From Geoanaerobacter sp964528055 (GTDB taxonomy: Bacteria > Desulfobacterota > Desulfuromonadia > Geobacterales > DSM-12255): a stretch of 64,000 nucleotides of DNA. The notes beneath the pieces are model-generated. The model did not search any database. It saw nothing but the letters and a program-made list of their open reading frames with translations, and was not told where the DNA came from. Positions 7,837 through 16,711 of the stretch are shown one piece after another (positions within the stretch are counted from its first letter, which is position 1; each line of letters opens with the position of its first letter). The position numbers and the translations under genes were made by a program. The stretch covers positions 1-64,000 of the forward strand of contig CAZGQM010000017.1 of NCBI GenBank assembly GCA_964528055.1. The letters are read 5' to 3'.

Positions 7837-8922
7837 ATGAATGATCTGGTTGACATAATCATCCCAGTCTGGAATCGACCCTTGGATACACGCGCCTGCC
7901 TGGTCAGCCTTGTGGAGAATACTCCAAATGCTCGCATTATCCTCGTGGACAACGGGTGCGAGCGGGAGACAGAGCGGTTACTGGAGGAGTTTGCCGAGGC
8001 GCTTGATGTCCGAATGCTTCTTATTAAGAACCGTGTTAACGAGGGATATATAAAAGCGGTCAACCGAGGTATTGCAAGATCAGAGAGCCGTTTTGTGGTT
8101 GTAATGCGCAACAATTCACGGGTAAAGGCACACTGGCTGGAACTGCTTTTGAGGTTTGCCGATGAAGTTCCGACCGCAGGGATAATAGTCCCTGCTTTCT
8201 TGGATGATGAACGCAAGAAGCCTGTCGCTGAGCAGGCCAGGCTTGTCCGTGGAATGGAACTAGATGCTGCGGATTTTGCAGCAATGCTTCTGACACGCCG
8301 TACGCTGGAGAATGTCGGCTGCTTCAGCGAAGAGATGGATGGAGGGGTCTGGTGCCTCAAGGAGTATTCGCGACGTGCTACTAAGGCTGGGCTCAGGACC
8401 TGTGCGGCCTCAGATTCGAAGGTGCAAAGAAGAGACGAGATTGCCTTCGGATCTACTGCTCGCCGCGCTGATCAAGAACTGCGGGTCAGATCCGCTTTTG
8501 CAGATGCATGGGGCGATGAACATCTCTATTGCCTGCACATGCCTAAAGGAAGCAATCTGGAGGAGTTCGGTCGTCGCTCCCCGATAATTCTTGCCGGTGC
8601 CCGCCAGGGGCATCGCATTGTGTTGCTCGCCCATGCAACTGTGGCGCGTGACCTCGCCCTTGCTGGCTACGACCGCCTTCATGCCAATATTTCCATACTT
8701 CCGATTTCCCGTCTGCTGGCAGACAGGAGTTCCCGCATTGCCCTGACTGCAATTGCCGGATATGGGCTGCCGGTTACCTTGCTCAAATGGTTCGATGAGA
8801 TCCCTTTTCCTGGCGGGGAACCTGCTCTCTCCTTTGCCGAACTGGAAAGGGTAGTCTGTACTGCAGAGTCGCAGTTCTACGGGCGTGATTTGGTAGGAAC
8901 AATATCTGAGGTATCATTCTGA
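7837..8922 (+). CDS. GT2-like glycosyltransferase domain with unusual C-terminal half
   Basis: The first 180 of 361 residues look like a family 2 glycosyltransferase: VDIIIPVWNRPLDTR, ILVDNGC, NEGYIKAVNRGI and VVVMRNNSRVKAHWLE. The last of these is where GT2 enzymes carry the metal-binding NND or DxD; here it reads NNS, so the key aspartate is missing. The C-terminal 180 residues have no family I recognise. The gene precedes gmhA by 16 bases and probably belongs to the LPS operon. It may be a transferase with altered chemistry or a protein that has lost activity. Product is uncertain; fold assignment of the first half is reasonably secure. Confidence 0.6.
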   Translation: MNDLVDIIIPVWNRPLDTRACLVSLVENTPNARIILVDNGCERETERLLEEFAEALDVRMLLIKNRVNEGYIKAVNRGIARSESRFVVVMRNNSRVKAHWLELLLRFADEVPTAGIIVPAFLDDERKKPVAEQARLVRGMELDAADFAAMLLTRRTLENVGCFSEEMDGGVWCLKEYSRRATKAGLRTCAASDSKVQRRDEIAFGSTARRADQELRVRSAFADAWGDEHLYCLHMPKGSNLEEFGRRSPIILAGARQGHRIVLLAHATVARDLALAGYDRLHANISILPISRLLADRSSRIALTAIAGYGLPVTLLKWFDEIPFPGGEPALSFAELERVVCTAESQFYGRDLVGTISEVSF

Positions 8923-8938
8923 TCAGAGGGGGGAAATC

Positions 8939-9508
8939 ATGCAAGAAGACATACGCTTGCAGCTTGTAGAGCATCAGAATGTCATTGCAGCGATAGCAGG
9001 TGCCATGACCGGAGGTATTGCCGAGTTTGTCGAGCTGCTGGTTGATGCCTTTTCCAGCGGACATAAACTTCTTGTAATGGGCAATGGTGGATCAGCTGCT
9101 GATGCGCAGCACTTTGCCGCGGAGATTGTAAGCCGCTTCCGAATGGAACGCAGGGCGCTGCCAGCCATAGCACTCTCCACAGATACTTCGATTCTTACCG
9201 CCATAGGCAATGATTACGGGTTCGAGCGGGCCTTTGTCCGCCAGGTGGAGGCCCTGGCGCAGCCTGGAGACGTGGTCGTCGGAATTTCCACCAGCGGAAC
9301 ATCCAGAAACGTCCTTTTGGCCTTGGAATCGGCTCGTACCGCAGGCTGCCGAACCGTAGGACTTCTGGGGCGCGATGGAGGTACCATTGCTGCGCTCTCA
9401 GACCTGGCATTGGTGGTACCCAGCAGCGACACTCCGCGCATTCAGGAGGGGCATATCACGATTATTCATATAGTCTGCGACCTGGTTGAAAAGAAACTCT
9501 TTGCGTGA
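8939..9508 (+). CDS. gmhA: Sedoheptulose-7-phosphate isomerase (phosphoheptose isomerase)
   Basis: GmhA converts sedoheptulose 7-phosphate to D-glycero-D-manno-heptose 7-phosphate, the first step of ADP-heptose synthesis for the LPS inner core. The 189-residue SIS-fold protein has VMGNGGSAADAQHFAAEIV near residue 48, ALSTDTSILTAIGNDYGFE, and GISTSGTSRNV, all typical of GmhA, and ends with the helix carrying EGHITIIHIVCDLVE. A GGGG-rich ribosome site precedes the ATG. gmhB overlaps its stop codon, so the two steps are coupled. Confidence 0.93.
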   Translation: MQEDIRLQLVEHQNVIAAIAGAMTGGIAEFVELLVDAFSSGHKLLVMGNGGSAADAQHFAAEIVSRFRMERRALPAIALSTDTSILTAIGNDYGFERAFVRQVEALAQPGDVVVGISTSGTSRNVLLALESARTAGCRTVGLLGRDGGTIAALSDLALVVPSSDTPRIQEGHITIIHIVCDLVEKKLFA

Positions 9509-10095
9509 ACCTGGTATCTGGAATAGGAAATAGGGGCCTTAGGGCTGTCTTTCTTGACCGGGATGGCACCGTAAATGTCGAGAAGGAGTACCTGCACCGG
9601 CCTGATGAGTTTGAATTTATTCCTGGAGCCGAGGAAGCGATCCGGATACTGCGTGAGGCCGGGTTTCTGGTTGTAGTCGTCACCAACCAGTCAGGGGTTG
9701 CGCGAGGATATTTCGATGAGGCTTCGGTGGAGCGCCTTCACCAGCATATGGACGCTTTATTGGCCGATGCAGGGACGGGAGTGAATGCCTATTATTTCTG
9801 CCCGCATCACCCTGATAGCGGAACCGGACGTTACCTGGGCGACTGCAGCTGCAGAAAGCCGCTCCCCGGGATGCTGTTACAGGCAGCTGCGGAGCTGGGA
9901 ATTGATCTTGTCGAATCCTGGATGATCGGTGACAAGCTTGTGGATCTTGAAGCAGGGCAGGCTGCCGGTTGCCGAACGGCCCTGGTGTTAACCGGCTATG
10001 GCCGACAGTTTATGGAGAGCCTGCCCCATGGGGTTTCGTGTTTTGACGACCTCCTTGCTGCAGCGCGTTCGATAGCTGGCTCTACTCATGTTTAG
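9505..10095 (+). CDS. gmhB: D-glycero-D-manno-heptose 1,7-bisphosphate 7-phosphatase
   Basis: GmhB removes the 7-phosphate of heptose bisphosphate in ADP-heptose synthesis. The 196-residue HAD protein carries motif I VFLDRDGTVN, motif II VVTNQSG, the zinc-site cysteine/histidine loop CPHHPDSGTG...CSCRKP and motif IV MIGDKLVDLEAG. The GTG start overlaps the gmhA stop in GTGA. About a dozen residues precede motif I, slightly longer than usual. The HldE kinase/adenylyltransferase that completes the pathway is not in the window. Confidence 0.92.
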   Translation: MNLVSGIGNRGLRAVFLDRDGTVNVEKEYLHRPDEFEFIPGAEEAIRILREAGFLVVVVTNQSGVARGYFDEASVERLHQHMDALLADAGTGVNAYYFCPHHPDSGTGRYLGDCSCRKPLPGMLLQAAAELGIDLVESWMIGDKLVDLEAGQAAGCRTALVLTGYGRQFMESLPHGVSCFDDLLAAARSIAGSTHV

Positions 10096-10107
10096 AGGGG
10101 ATCAGGG

Positions 10108-11160
10108 TTGAATCTCCAGTGTAATGGGATAGAACGGATTCTCATCCGCGCCACCAACTGGCTGGGGGATGCGGTTATGACGACACCGGCAATCGGCGCA
10201 ATTCGTGCCGCCTATCCCGCTGCCCGGATCACGCTCCTTGCCAACCCAATGGTGGCAGAGCTCTTCTCGCCGCATCCTTGGGTGGATGATACCCTGGTCT
10301 ATGACAGGAAGGGGCGCCACAAGGGGGTGACCGGCAGATGGAAGCTGGCTTCCGAATTGCGGACAGAGGGCTTCGATCTGGCGGTGCTGCTGCCCGACTC
10401 CTTCGATTCTGCCCTGATTACCTGGCTGGCCCGGATTCCACGACGCATGGGAAACAGGAGCGACGGGCGCGGATTCCTCCTTACCCACGGGTTTCCGCTT
10501 GCCATGCAGCCGAAAGGGGAGCACCAGTCGGCAAATTACCTGGCAATGCTCAGTCATTTCGGGATAACCGGGGCAAGACCCTGTCAGATGCTGGTCATCA
10601 CTGCCTCAGAAGAGAAGAAAATTGCGGAGCGCCTTTCTGCCCACGGCATTGCAGAAAACGACTTCGTGCTGGGGATAAATCCCGGTGCCACCTATGGCTC
10701 TGCCAAACGGTGGTACCCTGAACGGTTTGCAGCAGTGGCTCGCGAACTTGAAACTGAATGGGGTGCCAGGATCGTAATTACCGGTGGCCCACAAGAGGCT
10801 GCAATTGCTGCAGACATCGAACAAGCGCTGTTCGGGAACTGTGCCAACCTGGCTGGAAGGACGTCGGTTCGCGAGCTTATGGCGCTGGTCAAACGTTGCG
10901 ACTTCTTTATTACCAACGATTCGGGGCCGATGCACCTTGCCGCGGCATTCGGGGTCCCACTTGTGGCGATTTTCGGTCCTACCGATCATGCAACCACCTA
11001 TCCATTAACCGACGGTGCGGTGATACTTCGTAAAGAGACCGTTTGCGCCCCCTGTATGAAGCGTGATTGCCCGACCGACCACCGCTGCATGACTGTGGTG
11101 ACACCTGCTGATGTGGTTGCAGCGGCTGTTGAACTCCGGCAGAGGCTGGCTTCGGTATGA
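10108..11160 (+). CDS. waaF: ADP-heptose:LPS heptosyltransferase II
   Basis: The 350-residue GT9 enzyme adds the second heptose to the LPS inner core on the cytoplasmic face of the inner membrane. Seen features are ILIRATNWLGDAVMTTPAIGAIR at the start, GINPGATYGSAKRWYPERFA, the ADP-heptose site ITNDSGPMHLAAAFGVPLVAIFGPTD, and a cysteine-rich end CAPCMKRDCPTDHRCM typical of WaaF. It appears to start with TTG at 10108, preceded by AGAGGGG. The next gene overlaps its stop by four bases. Confidence 0.92.
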   Translation: MNLQCNGIERILIRATNWLGDAVMTTPAIGAIRAAYPAARITLLANPMVAELFSPHPWVDDTLVYDRKGRHKGVTGRWKLASELRTEGFDLAVLLPDSFDSALITWLARIPRRMGNRSDGRGFLLTHGFPLAMQPKGEHQSANYLAMLSHFGITGARPCQMLVITASEEKKIAERLSAHGIAENDFVLGINPGATYGSAKRWYPERFAAVARELETEWGARIVITGGPQEAAIAADIEQALFGNCANLAGRTSVRELMALVKRCDFFITNDSGPMHLAAAFGVPLVAIFGPTDHATTYPLTDGAVILRKETVCAPCMKRDCPTDHRCMTVVTPADVVAAAVELRQRLASV

Positions 11161-12197
11161 GAGTTCTGATTGTCAAGACTTCAGCGCTGGGGGATATTGT
11201 CAACTCATTGCCGGTGCTTGATTATCTTCATCAGGCGATGCCGGGCGTTCTGGTCGACTGGGTGGTAGAGGAGCCATTCCGGGAAATTCTCGAAGGGAAC
11301 CCGCTCCTGAACAAGCTTCATGTCGTGCGCACAAAGATGTGGCGTAAAAAGCCTCTTGCTGCTACCACCCGGCATGAGATTGCGGCCGTGAAGACGGCCC
11401 TCCGTGAAGGCGGATACGAGGTTGTCTTCGATATACAGGGGAACCTGAAGAGCGGCCTTGTCTGCTGGCTGACCGGTTCCGGCAACATAATCGGCTTTGA
11501 CCGTGAGGATCTTCAGGAGTGGGTCAATCTCCTGTTCACAACCCGCCAGCTGCCGCTTCGTTCCATGGATACTCATGTGACTGAAAAGTACCTGCGTATT
11601 GTGAGTGTTCCCTTTGGCAAAGACTTCCGCGATATGCAGCTTCATTCGGATATCCATACAAGCCCGGAGGATAATGCCGCAGCTGATACCCTTATGGCTA
11701 CCCTTTCGGATGGCTTGATCTTTCTCTTCCATTCAGGTACTACCTGGCAGACCAAGTTCTGGTCGATCAAGGGGTGGGTCGAACTTGGGAAAATGGTATT
11801 GGAGACATTTCCCGATACCACTGTTCTCCTCTCTTGGGGAAATGAATCCGAGCGTGACGTTGCTTCGCAGATTGCCGCCGGAATCGGCACTGGCGCGCGG
11901 GTGATGGACCGTTACGGTATAAAGGGTTTTACCGCAGTGCTGAAGCGGGTCGATATTGTGATCGGCGGTGACACCGGGCCGGTACATATAGCGGCAGCAG
12001 TCGGGACCCCGACGGTCTCCTTCTATCGTTCAAGCGACGGTCGATCAAGTGGTCCCCGCGGAGAACGTCATGTAGTGATACAGTCCCCACTACCCTGCAC
12101 TCGCTGTTTCAATACCCGCTGTGACCGTGATGCAGAGTGCAGGGATAGTGTTACGGCGGAGATGATCATGCGCGGTGTCAAATCGGTTTTTGGGTGA
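11157..12197 (+). CDS. waaC: Heptosyltransferase I-like GT9 enzyme
   Basis: The 346-residue GT9 protein begins with MRVLIVKTSALGDIVNSLPVL, the typical WaaC start, and has FHSGTTWQTKFWSIKGW in the nucleotide-sugar region and IGGDTGPVHIAAAVGTPTVSFY near residue 270. It ends with CTRCFNTRCDRDAECRD. The probable role is transfer of the first L-glycero-D-manno-heptose to Kdo. It starts inside the waaF stop codon (ATGA). WaaC is the best match, but GT9 paralogues are hard to tell apart without comparison. Confidence 0.85.
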   Translation: MRVLIVKTSALGDIVNSLPVLDYLHQAMPGVLVDWVVEEPFREILEGNPLLNKLHVVRTKMWRKKPLAATTRHEIAAVKTALREGGYEVVFDIQGNLKSGLVCWLTGSGNIIGFDREDLQEWVNLLFTTRQLPLRSMDTHVTEKYLRIVSVPFGKDFRDMQLHSDIHTSPEDNAAADTLMATLSDGLIFLFHSGTTWQTKFWSIKGWVELGKMVLETFPDTTVLLSWGNESERDVASQIAAGIGTGARVMDRYGIKGFTAVLKRVDIVIGGDTGPVHIAAAVGTPTVSFYRSSDGRSSGPRGERHVVIQSPLPCTRCFNTRCDRDAECRDSVTAEMIMRGVKSVFG

Positions 12198-12207
12198 AAG
12201 GTTGATC

Positions 12208-13926
12208 ATGAAATCATTTCGACGCATCTTACTGTACTGCAAACCATACTGGGGGCGAATTCTCATTGCCGCCCTAGGATCTGTGGGGGTAGGAGCGATG
12301 GATGGAGCCATCGCCTATTTTGTAGAGCCTATACTAAAGAAAGTATTTTCTGAAAAGGACCTGTTCATATTTTCAATACTCCCTTTGGCGGTTATTCTCC
12401 TGTTCGTTGTACGTGGAGTGTCACGTTTCACCAATGACTATTTTATACGGACAGCTGGCCAGCTCGCAGTCCAGGATGTCAGGAACGAGATATACAGCCG
12501 CAACATGAGGCTTTCGCTCGGCTTTTTTCACCGGCATACCACCGGTGGCCTGATGTCAAGGGTACTCTCCGATGTTGGCAGCATGCAGGATGGGGTTGCA
12601 ACGATCATTACAGGACTGTTCAGGGACGGCATTTCTGCTGTCTCTCTTCTGGCAGTTGTGTTTTATAGGAACTGGCAGCTGGCGCTCATCTGTTTCATAG
12701 TAATCCCCATAACGGTCTATCCTGCCCAGTTGATCGGCAAGCGAATAAAACGTCTTGCCAGGGAAGGGCAGGGAAAGATGGGTGATATTGCCGGTGTCCT
12801 TCAGGAGACCTTCTCCGGAATAAAGGTCATAAAGGCGTTCGGTCTGGAGGCGCGGGAGATTGACAAGTTCAGGGCCCACAACCGAGAATTCTATTATTAC
12901 CAGCGCAAGGCAATCAAGTACGAGGCGCTCTCAACTCCGATCATGGAGTTCATTACTTCATTCGGTGTTGCTGCTGTAATATGGGTCGGGGGTGCCAATG
13001 TCATGTCCGGCCGAATGACCACTGCGGAGTTCTTCTCATTCGTAACCGCTATGGTCATGATGTATTCTCCGGTCAAAAAGCTTATCAATGCATACAACGT
13101 CACGCAACGGTCGGTGGGTGCATCAGAACGGGTGTTCGAGATAATTGACGCAGAGCCGGATATAGTCGACGCAGCGGACGCAACAGAGGTTTCCCGCGTA
13201 AGGGGAGATGTCGAATTCAGCAACGTTTCATTCAGGTATCAGGAGGATGAGGTTCTGAAGGGTGTGACACTGTCTGCCAATAAAGGTGAGGTGGTCGCAC
13301 TTGTAGGACCGTCAGGCGGAGGGAAGACAACACTTGTCTCCCTGATTCCCCGTTTCTATGATGTTACCTCCGGTTCAATAAAGATTGATGGGAACGATAT
13401 CCGCTCCATACGACTCTCGGATCTTCTTCGCCAGATAGCGCTGGTGGATCAGGAAACGATCTTATTCAATGACACCATTGCCAACAATATCCGCTACGGA
13501 AAGCCGGACGCCTCAGATTCAGAGGTAGAGGCGACTGCCCGGGCAGCCTTTGCCCACGAATTTATCATGGAGATGCCGGAGGGGTATCAGACCAATATCG
13601 GTGACCGTGGCATACGAATCTCAGGCGGTCAGCGGCAGCGGATATGCATAGCAAGGGCACTGCTCAAGGACGCCCCGATCCTGATTCTCGATGAGGCAAC
13701 AAGCGCCCTGGATACGGAAAGCGAACAGATGGTTCAACAGGCTCTTGAAAACCTGATGGCAAACCGTACTACCTTTGTCATTGCCCACCGGCTCTCGACC
13801 ATATTCCGTGCAGACCGTATCGTTGCCATCGAGCATGGAGAGATAAAGGAGAACGGTACACATGCCGAGCTGCTTGCACTGGATGGCTTGTACAAGCGGC
13901 TTTACGATATGCAATTCAGAGATTGA
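12208..13926 (+). CDS. msbA: Lipid A/LPS core flippase, MsbA-type ABC transporter
   Basis: The 572-residue half-transporter fuses a six-helix exporter domain (about residues 1-310) to an ATPase domain. The Walker A motif is GPSGGGKTTLV, the Q-loop is ALVDQETILFND, the signature is ISGGQRQRICIARALL, Walker B is ILILDEATSAL and the switch His is in IAHRLSTI. It probably flips lipid A-core to the periplasmic leaflet. ATG at 12208 gives the usual MsbA start (MKSFRRILLYCKPYWGRI) with GAAAGG upstream; the GTG at 12175 lies inside waaC. Its place among LPS genes supports MsbA rather than a drug exporter. Confidence 0.88.
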   Translation: MKSFRRILLYCKPYWGRILIAALGSVGVGAMDGAIAYFVEPILKKVFSEKDLFIFSILPLAVILLFVVRGVSRFTNDYFIRTAGQLAVQDVRNEIYSRNMRLSLGFFHRHTTGGLMSRVLSDVGSMQDGVATIITGLFRDGISAVSLLAVVFYRNWQLALICFIVIPITVYPAQLIGKRIKRLAREGQGKMGDIAGVLQETFSGIKVIKAFGLEAREIDKFRAHNREFYYYQRKAIKYEALSTPIMEFITSFGVAAVIWVGGANVMSGRMTTAEFFSFVTAMVMMYSPVKKLINAYNVTQRSVGASERVFEIIDAEPDIVDAADATEVSRVRGDVEFSNVSFRYQEDEVLKGVTLSANKGEVVALVGPSGGGKTTLVSLIPRFYDVTSGSIKIDGNDIRSIRLSDLLRQIALVDQETILFNDTIANNIRYGKPDASDSEVEATARAAFAHEFIMEMPEGYQTNIGDRGIRISGGQRQRICIARALLKDAPILILDEATSALDTESEQMVQQALENLMANRTTFVIAHRLSTIFRADRIVAIEHGEIKENGTHAELLALDGLYKRLYDMQFRD

Positions 13927-13968
13927 ATGAGCTGTGTCGACAGATAGCTATTTGAGCATGAAAAATTC

Positions 13969-14910
13969 ATGGGCGAAATAGAGATGGATCTTACCTTTGT
14001 CATAGTCAATCGCAATACCAGGGACCTTCTCCTCTCCTGTATCAGCTCGATCTATTCTACTGTTTCTTCTCTATCATTTGAGATCTTTGTGGTGGATAAC
14101 GGGAGCAGCGACAGGAGCCTGGAGGGGGTACGGGAGGCATTCCCCGAAGTCTGTTGCATAGAGAACGACCGAAATATTGGATTTGCCCGCGCTAATAACC
14201 AGGCGATCCTCCAGGCATCCGGCAGGTACATAGTTCTACTTAATACCGATGCGGTGCTGACCTCTTCGGCAATCGCCACTATCACCTCATTCATGGACAA
14301 CAACCGAGACGTTGCCATCTGTGGTGGACAGCTGCTCAATAGCGACGGTTCCCTGCAGAACTCCATCGCCAACTACCCGACCCTTGCCACGGAGCTGTTG
14401 AGCAAGTCGCTGCTGCGGAGGATGTTTCCGAAACGGTATCCCGGCAAAGAAGTGATATTCGAGAAGCCTGTCGAGGTGGAAACGATCATCGGCGCCTGCA
14501 TGGTCGTTTCAAAGAAGGCTATTGACCAGGCTGGAATCCTGGACGAGGCTTTTTTCTTTTTCTTTGAAGAGACCGACTGGTGCCTTTCGATGAAAAAGAG
14601 CGGCTGGAGAGTGTTCTTTCACCCTGAAGCGCGTATCTACCACCTTCAGGGTCAGACGGCGAAAAAGGTTAACGTTGCGGCGCGTGTCGAGTACTGGCGC
14701 TCTCGTTACACCTATTTTCGCAAACACCATTCCATGGCTACTCGTCTGCTGCTGGCAACCGGCCTCATGGTCAGACTCATCGTTTCCGTCGTGGGACAAC
14801 TTCTTGCTGCACCTGTGAGCCGCAATGCCCGCAGCAGGCTGTGCGTCAACTCAAACCTGCTAGCCTGGCATCTGCAGGGTTGTCCTGCAAGTTGGGGCTT
14901 GACGGGGTAG
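13969..14910 (+). CDS. Family 2 glycosyltransferase (rhamnosyltransferase-like)
   Basis: The 313-residue protein has a GT2 core: LTFVIVNRNTRDLLLSCI, FVVDNGSSDRS, NIGFARANNQAI, the metal motif LLNTDAV, and FFFFEETDWCLSMKKSGW as the catalytic acidic region. A hydrophobic helix near residue 260 may attach it to the membrane. It resembles transferases that add rhamnose or similar sugars to a surface polysaccharide. Starts at 13969 or 13984 are both possible. The donor and acceptor cannot be assigned from sequence. Confidence 0.8.
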   Translation: MGEIEMDLTFVIVNRNTRDLLLSCISSIYSTVSSLSFEIFVVDNGSSDRSLEGVREAFPEVCCIENDRNIGFARANNQAILQASGRYIVLLNTDAVLTSSAIATITSFMDNNRDVAICGGQLLNSDGSLQNSIANYPTLATELLSKSLLRRMFPKRYPGKEVIFEKPVEVETIIGACMVVSKKAIDQAGILDEAFFFFFEETDWCLSMKKSGWRVFFHPEARIYHLQGQTAKKVNVAARVEYWRSRYTYFRKHHSMATRLLLATGLMVRLIVSVVGQLLAAPVSRNARSRLCVNSNLLAWHLQGCPASWGLTG

Positions 14911-14945
14911 CTGTTACTGCCCGGAACTCCTTGGAGCAACTGAAT

Positions 14946-15704
14946 ATGTCAGCGAAGATTTCGTGTATAGTGATCGCCAAAAATGAGGAGCGAAAGATTG
15001 CAGACTGCCTTGCCAGCATTGCCTGGGCCGATGAAATCGTAGTAGTCGATTCCGGGAGCACGGACAACACCATTGCCATTGCCCGCAGCTTCACGGAGCG
15101 GATCCATGAACTCCCCTGGCAAGGATTCGGTCTCCAGAAACAGGCTGGCGTGGAACTGGCATCGCACGACCTGGTTTTCAGCATTGACTGCGACGAGAGG
15201 GTCACTCCGGACCTTGCTGCAGAGATACGAAGTATCGCCGACAGTGATACACGATGTGCCGGTTACTCCGTGCCTCGCAGGACTTTTGTCGGTAAAGCCG
15301 AAATCCGTCATTGCGGATGGTACCCCGACAGGACCATCCGACTCTTCGATCGGCGCAGAGGACGGTTCTCCGATGAGCCGGTTCACGAGCGGGTTATGGT
15401 TGACGAATCACCAGGAGAGTGCTCTAACCATCTGCTCCACTATTCATTTGACGGATTTGCCGACATGCTTTTAAAAATGAACGTATACACCGATCTTGGA
15501 GCCGACAGGCTGCTTGCCGAGGGGCGAAGGGCTTCATTTCTGGATGTGACGTTCAGGCCGATTTACACATTCCTTCGCACCTACCTGTTGCAGGGGGGCT
15601 TTCTTGACGGGTTTGCCGGTTATGTGGTTTCGGTATCGAATGCCGTTTCGGTATTTGCAAAATATACAAAGCTTATGGAGAGACAACAGGCTAAACGTCA
15701 CTAG
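14946..15704 (+). CDS. WaaE/KdtX-type LPS core glycosyltransferase (GT2)
   Basis: The 252-residue protein starts ISCIVIAKNEERKIADCL and contains EIVVVDSGSTDNT, the metal motif SIDCDERV, GWYPDRTIRLFDRRRGRF, and PVHERV, a pattern typical of the WaaE (KdtX) family that adds beta-1,4-glucose to inner-core heptose. A C-terminal amphipathic or hydrophobic stretch (YTFLRTYLLQGGFLDG) is also typical. ATG at 14946 was chosen because it follows a TTGGAG site and begins the conserved domain; the frame extends 105 bases upstream into the preceding gene. Family assignment is good, the sugar is inferred. Confidence 0.8.
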   Translation: MSAKISCIVIAKNEERKIADCLASIAWADEIVVVDSGSTDNTIAIARSFTERIHELPWQGFGLQKQAGVELASHDLVFSIDCDERVTPDLAAEIRSIADSDTRCAGYSVPRRTFVGKAEIRHCGWYPDRTIRLFDRRRGRFSDEPVHERVMVDESPGECSNHLLHYSFDGFADMLLKMNVYTDLGADRLLAEGRRASFLDVTFRPIYTFLRTYLLQGGFLDGFAGYVVSVSNAVSVFAKYTKLMERQQAKRH

Positions 15705-15739
15705 TGTGATCAGGTCCGTAATCCGTGCATGAGGAGCAT

Positions 15740-16711
15740 ATGAAGTTTGCAGTCAATTACCGTGGTCCTATGATCCGGCTGATAGAAGGGTTGAGGGAGC
15801 TTGGGCACGAGGTGGTCGAGGATGTCTGGGACTGCCGTCGCTTCGCAGACGAGGGGTTTGATGCACTTATTATAGAGTTTCCGACCATATTCAACCGGAA
15901 GCGGCAGTCAGTGCCACTGATCTGTAAGCTTAAATGGATGGGCATACCGGTTGTTACCTGGAACCAGGACTCCCCCTGGAACATGAAGACGCTGAACCGT
16001 TTTCGACTTCCGCCGCTGCTGCTTTTCAGGCTGTTCTCGATTTATGCAACCCACTCACTCCAGAACACTACATGGATCAAGGGGGTTAAGGTTCTGTATC
16101 TCCCCAATGCTGCATGGATCAAACAGTATAATCTGAACGGTCGAACCATTGAGGAACTGGAACAGAAAAAGGATTACAGATATGATCTCTCCTTTATCGG
16201 CAATCTGAGTGCCGACCGTTTTCCCGAACATAGGAAAAGAGTGGAGTTTCTTAAGAGTCTGGAACCGTTTCTTGTTGAGAATGGGCTAAAGTATATTTGG
16301 GTGGACAGTTTCAGACTGATTCCGCCATTGTCTCTTGCGCAGCAGATAGATATTATTCAGAGCTCCAGAATTAACCTGAGCTGTATCGCGGCAGCAGATT
16401 GCTCCGGGGTTATGAGCTGGGGGATGCCCGAGCGGAGCTTCGGTGTTCCTGGATGTGGCGGTTTTTTGCTTTCCGAGGAGCGGGTGCATTTACAGGACAA
16501 TTTCGATCTCGACAGCGAGGTCGCAACCTACAGTGACCTTGAGGAGTGCAAACAAAAGATTCTCTACTACCTTGAGCATGATCAAGAACGTAAGCGAATG
16601 ATGGTGAATGCGCACAGGCGGGTCATGCGCGAGCATACCTACCTTGATCGTGCGAGGACGCTGGTTGATGCGATCAAGGTGGTTGCACTCCACGGAGTAA
16701 TTTCAAAATGA
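15740..16711 (+). CDS. CgeB-like glycosyltransferase (GT-B fold)
   Basis: The 323-residue protein looks like the CgeB/DUF3880 group of GT-B glycosyltransferases: an N-terminal half with MKFAVNYRGPMIRLIEGLRELGHEV and VVTWNQDSPWN, and a C-terminal half with YDLSFIGNLSADRFPEHRKRVEFL, PERSFGVPGCGGFLLSE and a final helix LDRARTLVDAI. The glutamate in PERSFGVPGCGG corresponds to the nucleotide-sugar binding site of such enzymes. ATG at 15740 follows GAGGAG closely; GTG at 15725 is an alternative. It overlaps the next gene by four bases. Its sugar is unknown. Confidence 0.65.
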   Translation: MKFAVNYRGPMIRLIEGLRELGHEVVEDVWDCRRFADEGFDALIIEFPTIFNRKRQSVPLICKLKWMGIPVVTWNQDSPWNMKTLNRFRLPPLLLFRLFSIYATHSLQNTTWIKGVKVLYLPNAAWIKQYNLNGRTIEELEQKKDYRYDLSFIGNLSADRFPEHRKRVEFLKSLEPFLVENGLKYIWVDSFRLIPPLSLAQQIDIIQSSRINLSCIAAADCSGVMSWGMPERSFGVPGCGGFLLSEERVHLQDNFDLDSEVATYSDLEECKQKILYYLEHDQERKRMMVNAHRRVMREHTYLDRARTLVDAIKVVALHGVISK

